Origin: Saccharomycopsis phalli
Lineage: Eukaryota; Ascomycota; Saccharomycetes; Ascoideales; Saccharomycopsidaceae
DNA length: 64,000 bases
Direction of reading: 5' to 3'
NCBI GenBank assembly: GCA_020342235.1
Contig: CP073212.1
Span: 2,108,001-2,172,000, forward strand
Part shown: piece by piece, positions 35,604 through 46,300 of the stretch
Layout: each line of letters starts with the position of its first letter
How positions within the stretch are numbered: the stretch's first letter is position 1
The notes under the pieces: generated by a model
Databases searched by the model: none
The model's input: only the letters and a program-made list of their open reading frames with translations
Told to the model about the DNA's origin: nothing
Program-made: the position numbers and the translations under genes

Positions 35604-38222
35604 TCACATATCATCCTCTTCAATATCACCAAGTTCCCAGCAACCAAGTCGCTTAGCCTTCGCAATTTTCTCCAATTCAAGTAGCTGTTTCTGCTCTTTA
35701 AGAAATGCATTTTGCCATGGCTTGATAGACTTATTCACAATTGCCCAGCCATTCTCCACAAGCTCTTTGTTAACCGAATATGTAGGGTCACTAGCGACCT
35801 TTTCAGGATCATAGAGGGTGAATGCCATACGGATCCCAGGTTCTGGAGAAGCCTTGTTTTCAAGGGCAATGATTTTCTTGTTGACAATCAACTCATCCAA
35901 GAAGTCAATCGCATCGTCAAGATAATTGGTAGGCTTTGAAGGAGGAAGTCTGATATGAGTGAGTTGCCCAATATGGCCTTGAGCTGCGAGTTTTGACGTC
36001 GAGAAGCGAGGAGGCAATTCTCTTAGTGAAGATGCAGGCACTGTGTCGGAGTTGCCAAAGTCAATATGGAGAACCTTGTACTTTTTAGTGGCCTTGTCAA
36101 AGTTTAGAACCTTTGCCCGGTAGAACTTGCCATTTCTAGAGTATGCCGCAGAGACCAAATCGCCCTTTTTTGGAGAGGAAGATAAGAGTCGCGGATATGA
36201 GTATGCCGCATCAGAAGATGCCTTCACTGGCTGGCTTTGGTGGAACTCGTGAAATTCTTTCATAAACGGAACCAATTTGTCACTTTCCGAGTTGAGAAAC
36301 TGAAATGAGAGAAGACCCTCATCATTAATATCATTGATCTCAATATCAAAATAGTTCTTTGAGATCGAAACGGCGGCAGTGTTAGCCACAACCTCTTCAA
36401 CTGGCTCGTTATAGTCTTTCCAGATGCCAACCTTGTTCTTCTGTGCAGCCTCTTGAGTATCCCAGAGCTGATCGGCAAATTTTGTCGAGTCCACAGAAGA
36501 ATCATGGAGTTCCACGAATCCCTGGCTCAATAAAGATACCTGAAGTGGTAAGCTCTGGCCCGGTAGATATAAGTTACCAATGAATGAACCTAGTCTGTCA
36601 ACAGAATACACCTCAATAGTGACATCACGCTGGAGAGCACGGCGAGTGACATAGTTTAAAGCGGCCAGACTCAAAGCCGAGTCCTTCGCACCTTTATTAG
36701 CCAAGCCTCCGAGAACAAGTACAATCTTGGCTCCATCCTTTGGTAAAATCAATCTGAACCTGTTTGGCGACGACACAAAGTCAACTACTGCTGTCATTTT
36801 ACCTCTGTTAACAAAGTTCAGGAGGAACGTTTTGGCACGGCCAGCATTTTCGCTCGCATCAACAATCCGTTCAGCCGGAGGAAGCTTACCATGAAGTCCC
36901 ACTTTCTTCTCAATGGCAATACTTTCCTGCTCAATCAACAGATCCCAGTCAGGGCTCCGGTCGGTGTCATCTTTTCTATGTCGAACTACGGTCGCCCATC
37001 CAGCCTTGACAATACTCAAAGCTATATTTGTATCTCCCAAAGTCACAGTGATAACTGGGCGCTCATCAAACTGGTCAGATTTTGGACGGATTCCTTCGAC
37101 TATCACCTTAACAGTTTTGCCAATAAGCTTCTTCCGGACGAATTCCTTAGCTAATGGAATAAATGAGCCTTGTCCAGAAGCGCTACGCGGGCCACGCAAC
37201 GAAGCCAACTGACAAGTGAGTTCCTCGTCCTTTGTGCGAACCACTACTGTATCTGCAGACACTACTTTCAGCACCACAGCTTCAAAAGTCGACCCAATAC
37301 CTTTTTGACCCGACGAAACGACAGTCTTCGCCAGGGATTTCCAGATCCCCTTTAACGAGACCCTGGCCAAACGCTCACTGGCACGAAGCAATGACATTTG
37401 CTTTGCTCCGATTAAAGCAGATTGCCAATCAACAACACTGGCGTAACCGTTTTCAAGCACCTTTTCAGAAATATTACCTGCTGGATGGATCAATTGACCT
37501 ACAAGAACACCGTTAGCATTCTCCCCAATAACAGAAACACCGATGGATCGCAAAAGAAGCCGTTGCTCCACAAAGTACCGGGCTTCGTTTCCAAATGGCT
37601 CACTGTCATCAACACCAGATCGCGGCGCACGAATACCAGCTATCAAAACAGGAACAACACAATGCTTCTTCTTAGTAAGTAAAAATCGTACAAGAACCCG
37701 ATCACCACTGATGACCTTTTCCACGATCGCATCTAATGGCTTTTTCTTCGAGGCCTCAACCTCGTCAAAGAGTAACTCGTCAGCAACAGTAATCGCATTC
37801 ATATGCCCCCATAATCCGATACTCTTGCCCTTGGCAGTTTCTTCAATGTCCTTTAGTGCATAATACCACTCCTCATCATTGGGATCATCTGTTTCCTTCA
37901 CTTTTCCTCCACCACGCTCTAACAAATACTCGACCAACGAATCAAAAATTGGGGTCTTGATGTCCCCAAATTCACGCCTGGTACCCCCAAGACCAGACAA
38001 CGTGTATGCAATCTTGAATTGCACAACCTTACCTAACAATAACGTCCGCAATAACTCACGAGCCTCAAAGGAATACACTTCATTCAGCAGCAATCTTGGG
38101 GCCTGGAAGTAAGCAAGCGAAATCTGGCGCTCAGCTGGGGGAGAGGAACCCGTATGATTTGCTGGAACAAGAATGATAGTGTCGGCGGATAAAATCGATT
38201 TGACTTTTGCGGAGAGATACAT
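35604..38222 (-). CDS. Tudor-staphylococcal nuclease (Tudor-SN / SND1 family)
   Basis: An 872-residue protein with the complete family layout: four tandem staphylococcal nuclease-like (OB-fold) domains, beginning near residues 1, 160, 312 and 474, then a Tudor domain at about 685-738 (GDLVSAAYSRNGKFYRAKVL and HIDFGNSD), and a last partial nuclease-like domain to the C-terminus. Family proteins are cytoplasmic RNA-binding nucleases and scaffolds linked to RNA decay, stress granules and splicing; length is usually 880-910. The chosen ATG gives MYLSAKVKSILSADTIIL, which aligns with the start of the first repeat, so nothing upstream is needed. S. cerevisiae lacks this gene, whereas fission yeast and many other fungi keep it. 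Two CACGTG sites (about 38408 and 38460) lie upstream. Confidence 0.95.
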   Translation of the reverse strand: MYLSAKVKSILSADTIILVPANHTGSSPPAERQISLAYFQAPRLLLNEVYSFEARELLRTLLLGKVVQFKIAYTLSGLGGTRREFGDIKTPIFDSLVEYLLERGGGKVKETDDPNDEEWYYALKDIEETAKGKSIGLWGHMNAITVADELLFDEVEASKKKPLDAIVEKVISGDRVLVRFLLTKKKHCVVPVLIAGIRAPRSGVDDSEPFGNEARYFVEQRLLLRSIGVSVIGENANGVLVGQLIHPAGNISEKVLENGYASVVDWQSALIGAKQMSLLRASERLARVSLKGIWKSLAKTVVSSGQKGIGSTFEAVVLKVVSADTVVVRTKDEELTCQLASLRGPRSASGQGSFIPLAKEFVRKKLIGKTVKVIVEGIRPKSDQFDERPVITVTLGDTNIALSIVKAGWATVVRHRKDDTDRSPDWDLLIEQESIAIEKKVGLHGKLPPAERIVDASENAGRAKTFLLNFVNRGKMTAVVDFVSSPNRFRLILPKDGAKIVLVLGGLANKGAKDSALSLAALNYVTRRALQRDVTIEVYSVDRLGSFIGNLYLPGQSLPLQVSLLSQGFVELHDSSVDSTKFADQLWDTQEAAQKNKVGIWKDYNEPVEEVVANTAAVSISKNYFDIEINDINDEGLLSFQFLNSESDKLVPFMKEFHEFHQSQPVKASSDAAYSYPRLLSSSPKKGDLVSAAYSRNGKFYRAKVLNFDKATKKYKVLHIDFGNSDTVPASSLRELPPRFSTSKLAAQGHIGQLTHIRLPPSKPTNYLDDAIDFLDELIVNKKIIALENKASPEPGIRMAFTLYDPEKVASDPTYSVNKELVENGWAIVNKSIKPWQNAFLKEQKQLLELEKIAKAKRLGCWELGDIEEDDM

Positions 38223-39582
38223 GTTGTGCTGTTCAAAACGTTAGAGAGTGACAAGTACTGAAATGTGTTATGAGCGATGACCACGTCTAACACACGCAGC
38301 CATATTGACTATAATAATGTCCGTTCGGGTAACCCATCAGTGCCTTGTTTTGTTCACTGTACTTTTTTGTTCGAGTCAAATTGAGAATAGGTGAACTGTT
38401 GATTTATCACGTGATATTTAGAAAATACTAGAATCCCTGGTACAGATAAAAAAAAAAAGCACGTGATCTGATATCCGACCAGGACAAAATAAGGTTATGA
38501 CGGATCGCCCTTATCTACATTCTAAACCCTATCTGAATGGTAACGAATATTTCCATGAGGGAAGGCACGAGTACTTTAGGCGCTCCACTTCTATGATTAA
38601 TAGATCAGGAACCATCAAATTAGCTTTTCAATACTTGGGCTACTACATAAAAGTTGGTGTGCTCAAGTGTGGTTACATAAAAATACTTAAAATTTTCTGT
38701 AATACAGTTTATACTTTTCAGAGAACCAAATCTACAAGCCCCGTTTAAAAAACTTGATTTAGACCTATTATTCAATTTGATAAGTCAATAATGAAACCAT
38801 TTTATAGGCTTCCAGAATTTAGAGAGAGCTTTATCATAAACTATTGTAATATGGTTTAATGATAACCATAAATATTGCTTTCAAATGATCTGAATACATG
38901 TAGCTATTGACAGAAGCCTTTTGATAGTACCACCATACCATTGTAAATAGGTAAAATGGACATGAATTCGAATATCAACAAAGAATTGGCTGGAAGATCA
39001 TTGAAAGAAGAATTCTAATTGGAGACACCACTATCAAATAAATCATAATACATTCTCAAAGTTCAGCGTTTGATATCCGAAGTTGGGTCAGTGAATTGCG
39101 CTAGTTAAAAGGATAAGTCGGTAGTGCCTAACGTGAAACAGTGTTATGATTCGAGAGTTGTTAGAATACTCAATATAATTTTCCATTTCTTAAATGATGG
39201 AATAACCGTTATACAATATTCCTTGGCATATTTATAGGAACGTAACCACAACTTGATATAGTTTTGTAATAGAGCTTTATCAAACCTTGAAACATTTTTT
39301 CCACTTTCCCACTTTGAAAAGTTAAATACTCACAACTTGCTTATTAATGCATTATAATAAACAATATTATAGGGTATATCACGAGTGTCTTAGCGTTTCT
39401 TAGAGAACACTCGTGATAGAGTGCATTCCAGAATTAACACGATGCAGCATATAATATTGATTATAGATTAGCAAATTATCAGTTGGACAGGAAATGAAGT
39501 CCTTTATCATCTCACTTGTTTCATAATTTTTTCTTTTTCTTTTTCATCTTTAACACTTGCATTTTTTTCACTCTCCCTAATA
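38223..39582. other. Intergenic region between Tudor-SN and VPS51
   Basis: About 1.36 kb of A+T-rich DNA. The first 250 bp is the likely Tudor-SN promoter, with CACGTG at 38408-38413 and 38460-38465. A frame of 83 codons at 38497-38748 (plus) has no recognisable domain and no supporting context. Apart from the hairpin at 39377-39418, nothing else could be recognised. Confidence 0.7.
39377..39418. terminator. Perfect 12-bp inverted repeat downstream of VPS51
   Basis: TATCACGAGTGT at 39377-39388 and its exact complement at 39407-39418 are separated by 18 nt. It lies about 165 bp past the VPS51 stop codon on the downstream side. It could be an RNA hairpin at the transcript end or a dimeric protein site. 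The role is inferred from position only. Confidence 0.35.
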
Positions 39583-40248
39583 TCACACTCCAACTTCAGT
39601 CTCTCCATTAGTCTCTTTATTCTTAGTCTCTTTATTTTTATTCACTCCATTATTCACTCCATTATTACTCACTCCCACTTTCTTTACAAAATCCAACTCT
39701 CCAATATCAGCTGTGATACTCTGGATATCCTTAATATCGTTGCTCAATCCCTTGACTCTGTCCAAAATATGAATCTGCTTTTCAACCGGACCTTCTTTCA
39801 TGATAAAACTCAACTGATTCAACTTATCCAGAGACTTGTCTAATCCCAGACTGACAATAATATCTTCCTCGCTATCCTCCTGCAATTCGTCTCTTACAAT
39901 CATGTCACTCAACTTGTCGTTGATAGTAATGAGCTCGAAATAGTTGTTGTAAATGATATTTTTAATCAAGCTCCTATTGCTTGAAATCTTATAGTGTATA
40001 TCATTTTCAATCTGAAGAAGGTTCTTCAAGCTATTACTACCAAGAACATTTTCCAAATTAAAATCAACCATACCTGGGCTTTCAGTTGGAATCTTCTCCT
40101 CATTTTTACCTTGGCTGTCTTGACTTTCTCGGCTTTGGCTCAGACTTTCATGGCTAGATCGCCCTTGTAATTTATAAAACTCCTTCAATGCTTGTCTTCT
40201 TTCTTGCCTACTTTGGACAGAGGCCTCTCCCTTTTTATGTGCAATCAT
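39583..40248 (-). CDS. VPS51: Vps51, GARP tethering complex subunit
   Basis: A 221-residue protein. The N-terminus has QERRQALKEFYKLQG (about residues 15-30), the short motif by which fungal Vps51 binds the t-SNARE Tlg1. After a Ser/Gln-rich spacer, residues about 65-120 carry the conserved Vps51/Exo84-type stretch (FNLENVLGSNSLKNLLQIEN, then INKIIYNNY-like helices), followed by coiled-coil sequence. The C-terminus is low-complexity Asn/Lys/Glu. GARP tethers endosome-derived vesicles at the late Golgi. S. cerevisiae Vps51 is similarly short (164 residues), whereas animal Vps51 is far longer. It is divergent from UTP20 across 108 bp. Confidence 0.82.
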   Translation of the reverse strand: MIAHKKGEASVQSRQERRQALKEFYKLQGRSSHESLSQSRESQDSQGKNEEKIPTESPGMVDFNLENVLGSNSLKNLLQIENDIHYKISSNRSLIKNIIYNNYFELITINDKLSDMIVRDELQEDSEEDIIVSLGLDKSLDKLNQLSFIMKEGPVEKQIHILDRVKGLSNDIKDIQSITADIGELDFVKKVGVSNNGVNNGVNKNKETKNKETNGETEVGV

Positions 40249-40356
40249 ATCACGAGTCTTTGGTTTATGCTATGTGCGTTGTTACTACTTTTTCCAGTAT
40301 GAGCCCCGGCCTGCATCTACTCATCACTGGGCGAATTTTTTTTTCTATTCTCCATC
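40249..40356. promoter_or_regulatory. Divergent VPS51/UTP20 promoter
   Basis: Only 108 bp separate the two start codons. A CTCATCAC at 40320-40327 resembles the PAC element (core GATGAG on the other strand), and the run GAATTTTTTTTT just after it resembles the RRPE. Both elements are typical of ribosome-biogenesis genes such as UTP20. The match is approximate. Confidence 0.45.
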
Positions 40357-43300
40357 ATGAAGGTCAAGTCCACAAAGTCTTCCAAGCGGTACACTTTCCA
40401 GTCGTTCAAGGAGAAATTGAACGAGATTTCTGTCAATAGACAGACAATAAGCTTGAATGGAAAATTGAGCTATGAGATTGCTGACGACTCGTTTTTCTTT
40501 ACGGAAAACTTGTCTCACTGGAAAGAGATCAACATCTCAGAGAATCTCCTGGTATTTTCACACAAGGTCCGGCCATACATAGGAAGTTTGGCGCATCTTA
40601 TTCACCATAAACGCCAGGTTTTCCAACTTCTACTTGAATTCTTGCACAAATTTGACAATCTTTCTCTTGAGCCATTGATTGACTTGCTTATTAATTTTGC
40701 CCATGACTTGGGCGAGGACTTTTTAGAGTTTTACAACGACGCATTGGTGTGTTTGGTGGACATTTCTGTGAAAAAACTGGTCAACAACTCCCAGGAAATC
40801 AACCAGTTGATGAATAATGACAGTGTCATTGAGTGGACTTTCAATGGTATGATTTTCTTGTTCAAGTACCTTCAAAAGCACTTGGTGAAAGACATTATAC
40901 AGACATTCAAAGTTATCCAGCAGCTTCTCACAAGCAAGATGGAACATCTTCGGAGGTTTGGTGCCGAAGCTATATCGTTTCTCATGAAAAAAGTCAAGCA
41001 GCAGCAGTTGGAAACATTGTGCGACTATCTAGACTCCCAGCCTCAAGATAAATTGCTTGATTCTTCACTTGTCACAATTTTCTCCGAGTCAATGAAAAAC
41101 GTTACTGGGAATTTTCGCAATCTCTCCAACCTTCAAGTGCTTTTTCTTCGACTTCCCATCACAGTGGTGTGCGATATTCTCTTGCAGTTATTGAACCATG
41201 GAACCGCAGAAACGTGTGTGGATCTCTTTCTGGCAGTGATCAGCCTGTTGCCAAAAAAAGGGAACGATTCCGTGGACGTTTTGACGGTGTTGTTGTTTGC
41301 TGAATCTGGTAGAAAGGTCGCCGACTGGCAGGTCATGGAACAAACTGTGAAGAATGTCCTTGAAAAGTGCCCCGAATCAATGAACACGCCATTTCTTTTA
41401 TCGTTGTTTATGAGAAACTGTCCCTTGAAAGTCCTTGTCAAGTTCCACTCATATTTATTCCAGTATGTCTCAGAGTATGACAATCACCAGTGGTTTCTTC
41501 CTTTTATCCAGTTCAATTTGAATGTCAACCAGGAGAAGTTGACGATCTTTGCGTCAAAGCACATTAACCAGTTTCTCACCACCAACTGGAGTTCCACAGA
41601 AGGCCAGGTTTCGCTTATTGTGAAGCCGTTGTGTGATTTTGGAATTAATTTTAAGCTAAGTAAAGAACTCGCAGAGAAGTTGACGGCTGATTTGTCTGAT
41701 CCCGCGTCCCAGTCACATGTGGAAATTTACTGGAAGTTGTGTTTGTTGAAGCATTGCAAAAACAACAATGAAGAAATGCTAAGTGGGATTATCAACTACT
41801 TGAGCGATACCCAGCCCAACACTCTTGAGTACAATATTCTAGGATTGACATTTTCTTGTTCCTCAAATCCATCAAACTGCCAAGTTCTAGAAAAGATCAT
41901 CCATTATTCAGTGTTGGATATCCAGGAATCCTTTCAGTCACACAAAAGACATACATCTAGTCTCCTGATATCTTCCAACTTTCTCAACCAGATCCAGTCA
42001 TTCTGTTTACTCATTGATTCGCCAAGTATTGTACATGATCTCGTTTACTACTTGCTTTCTCCGAATCACTTTATCCGCCTTCAGTCGCTCGACATCTTAA
42101 CTATCCTCCTATCAAAACAGAATCAGCAATTTGATCTCCTCAATAGTGTTTCTGCAATTGAAAACCTAGAGTTATCGTTGCAAAACGCCAGAGAAATTGG
42201 CCTAAAGATCCGGCAATTGGCTATGGACTATGCTGCTACAGAGACTTCTGCAGAACAGGAAAAGATCGTTATTTTCTGGTTGTTTGGGTATTTGAATAAC
42301 AAGTTTAAGCCGGTATGGGACAGCGTGTTTGAAAACATTTCTGGGTTCATGAAGTCCGACTCTCTCATCTGGGACTGTATCATGTACTATCTCAATAAGC
42401 AGTATTCAAATGAGGAGCCGATGAAAACCGTGGAAAAGGCCTCTATTTCAAACCACTTGTCTACTACAATTGATCCCAGATTCAACAAGTTGTATAATCA
42501 CTACTTGGATGCCATTGACGATTACTTCAATATTACCCAGTACTACACCGACAAAATATCACAAGAATCTCAGACAATCACCAGTGAAAATTCTTCATCA
42601 TTTATCAGATATCAGGTCCTCAATATGCTTCTCAAAGTACCGTCACTTGCTGAAAAGAAGGCCCGCTACTTGGTGGACTTCCTCCTTTCACAGAATGAGG
42701 ATAGGCTTCCTATCAAGGAACTTAATCTTCTAGTGGATATCTTGGGTAAGTTCAAGAACATCAAGAATATCTACAAGTCACAGGATGTATTTGAGTACTG
42801 TTTGAATCTTCTTTTGTCCAAGAGTCCTGTGATCCAGAGGCTTGGGTTGAATGTGATTTTGATATACAAGAACCCGCAAATTAACAAGTACAAGGACAAC
42901 TTGAATAACCTTATGGATGATACGTTATTCAAAGAAGAGCTTCTGAATTTTTTTGCCAAGACAGATATCACTGAAGAAGTAGTAGATGTCATTCTCCGGA
43001 TCATGTATGGGAAGTATAAAGTCAAGGTCACAAGTAATTCAAAGCAGAGCAACAAGAATGTCATTATGAAGTCGCTCATGAACATCCCTTCGGAATTTAT
43101 CATTGGATTTTTGAAGCTAGGGAACGTCCAGGAGCGTTCTGGAACTGATCGTATGCGACAAATCACTGGGTACCTCAATTTCACCTATGATATTGTGCAA
43201 GAGATAAAGCAGAAGTACCCAGAGGTGTTGGTATTTGTTATTTCCAGGTTGGTTGAGTTATCTATTGTGGTGAATAGTGATGATTCAAAGTATACCAAGA

Positions 43301-46300
43301 CGTGCCGCCAAATGGTCATGAAGATTTTATTTGCATGTTATGAGGGATTGGATGGAGCAGATGGTGTATTTGAGAATGTGTACGAGGCGATTATCAGTCC
43401 AAGATTGGCCAATTTTGTGGCAGAAAACTCGCAATCTTCATCTTCGTTGTTGAAGCTCTTTGTTCTCTTTTCCAGACAATACCCTTCATTTTTACAAATG
43501 GAAGACTGCAGAATTATTAAATTACTTGTTGAGCTCATCCAGCATGAAAAGACAAAACCGTTTATTATCAACGAGTGTTTGGAAATATTCCATCATAGCT
43601 TATTGGACGACACCATTAGACAGTTGATCAGAACTCCGTTGTTGGACAAGTTAGTTGAGTTTATCAACTTGAACTCGCGGGATATCATTGTTAACTGTAT
43701 TAACATTCTCTTGATTCTCATAGAGAAGGACTATGATGTTAAGTATCTTGAATTGATAACCAACGTCCTAGACAACAAGTACTACAACTATTTGGATATT
43801 GATATCAAGAACGAATTGGTGCTGGTATTAGTGAGACAAGCACAAAAAACTTCTGTTGATTCCTCTTCAATTTTATACTCCAAGTGGTCAAAAATGTTCA
43901 AAGAATACTCGGATTTGACTTTCCGGAGTCATTTGGTGCTGTTGTTTCTCATAATAAACCCAGAGGTAGGGTTGTTAGTCGAGAATTTGAACAAGTTCAC
44001 TACTTCGAGGCTCAATGAGATTGATTATACTCTGAGAATCGACTCCTTCAAGATTATCAATGACTCTCATGCCACATTCACAGATACTCATTGGTTGCCT
44101 ATTATCTACAATTGTCTTTTCTTTATGAATCACGAGGAGTCTACGCTTCGTTTGAACAGTAGAGAAGTGCTCAACAACTATGTTATTACCCAGCCTACAT
44201 CACAGATTCTCAAGACGGTGCTTCTTCCAGATATCAGGTATGGTCTAAGAAACAGCCAAGATAGAGTCCAGAACGAGTATGTGTTGCTATTGTCTTGTTT
44301 AGTGCACAATTACGCACCTTTACTAGACTTGAAAGTGTTATTAAGTGAGGATGTGGAGCTGGATTTCTTCTATAATATCAACCACATTCAGATCCACAGA
44401 AGACAAAGATGCTTGAGAAGGGTCAGAGACACTATTGAAAAGAGCGAAGAGGCTATTCTGGCACGGAATATCTGCCACTATCTTCTCCCTATGGTTGAGA
44501 AATATATCTATTGCAAAGATGAAGACCATCGGATTCTTACTAATGAGGCAATAACTACGATTGGATACTTGGCTCAGTTCATAGACTATATCCAGTTCCG
44601 ACCAATAAGTCTTCGTTACTTGAGTTATTTGAAGAAGAAAGAGTATTTTAAGGATATGGTGAGATTGATGTATGTTATTGGCGAGGGATTGCGAGACAAG
44701 AGCGAAAATAAGATGGAAGTTGACGAGGATAAGGGTCTTGAAGAGGATAAAGAAGTTGAATCAGACAATAGTGGCGAAGATAAACTGCGGGTGGTACTAC
44801 ATCCACTTGATATTCTCATCAGTGAAACAATTGTACCGACGCTTGACTCCTATTTTACTAGTACCGATGTGGATCTTCGAATTTCTAGAATATCCATTAG
44901 TGAAGCAATTATTGTGTTCATTCTCAACATCCACGATACTCAGAAACAACAGGAACAGGTCAAAGCTTATCTTGTCAAACTTCTCCAGATCTTAAAGAGC
45001 AAGAGTGAGGAAATCAGAGACTTGGTTCGGAAATCTTTAAGTCGGATTCTCGTGTTAGTGTCAAATGAATATTTGTCGTTTGTCGTTCGTGAAATGAAGC
45101 TTATTCTTCGCAAGGGAAGTCATATCCATATTCTCAGTTTTACTGTGAACCATATCCTTGGGAACTTAAAATTAGAACATGGCGATTTGAACGAGTGTGG
45201 GGATACTATTATGGATATTATCATGGAGGATACATTTGGTATGACGGGCTCAGACAAGGACAACGAGAATTACAACAGCAAAGTTAAGGAGATCAAGTTC
45301 AAAAAGAGTTTTGAGACTGTGGAATTACTAGCACAGAACATTAGCTTGGATCACATGGGAATTATCATGAACCCAATTAAGTTGTTGCTTGGTGAATTTC
45401 TCAGCAAAAAGAACGAAAACAAGCTCGACGAGTTGATCAGTAAGATTGTGGTTGGAATCAACCACAACCCTGACAGTCATGATAACCGAGTCATGGTTTT
45501 GTGTTGGGAAATATACCATTTGGATAATGCTACTACTAGAACAAACATCAAAAGGACTATTAAAGATAAACAAAAGTCTGAATCGCAAGAGTATTTCTTG
45601 ATTGAAAAGAAGAAAGTTGAGAAGGTAGACACTTTAACGTCAAAGATATATTTCAAGCGGTTTGCCTTTGAATTGTTGAGAATTGTCATGTCCAATAATT
45701 TAGAACTAGTGACGATATCCAATGTGCATCAGTTTCTTCCTTTGCTAGCGTCAAGTCTTGGTAATGACAAAGAGGAATTGATCATTGTCACCATAAAGTG
45801 TCTTTTGTTTATTATTAAACTTCCTTTTGATGATCCAGGAGACATTGAAGTACTTTCCAAGTGTACGAGCTCGGTGATTAAGTTCATACAAAACAATCTT
45901 CTGATTACGCTGCCGCTTTTCCAGATAAGTCTAAAGTATCTAACCAACGTGCTCAGATACAAGTCAAACTATGAGGAATTCAGTATCAAGCCAACAGTGG
46001 TGAATTATATTCTCGTTAAAGTGATGCCTGAGTTGGATAATGCAGACAGTTTGATCTTTGGGTTCGTTAAAACTGTCATAAACCAGCACATGGTCTTGAC
46101 CAGCATTTATGATATTATGGAGAAGATCTTTAATATTCTGATAACGAACCACAACAAGGATATTCGGAACATGGCACGAACAAACTACTTTCAATTTTTG
46201 ATTGAGTATGACCAGAGTAAAGGAAATTTGGAAAAGCATTTGGCTAAGATTATTAGCAACTTGGAATACCCTGTGGAGTTTGGCCGTTTGAACGTCTTGG

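Noticed and set aside
38497-38748. 83-codon frame between Tudor-SN and VPS51 as a host gene
   Set aside because: No recognisable domain, no conserved neighbour and ordinary composition for an A+T-rich spacer; kept only as a mention in the intergenic entry.
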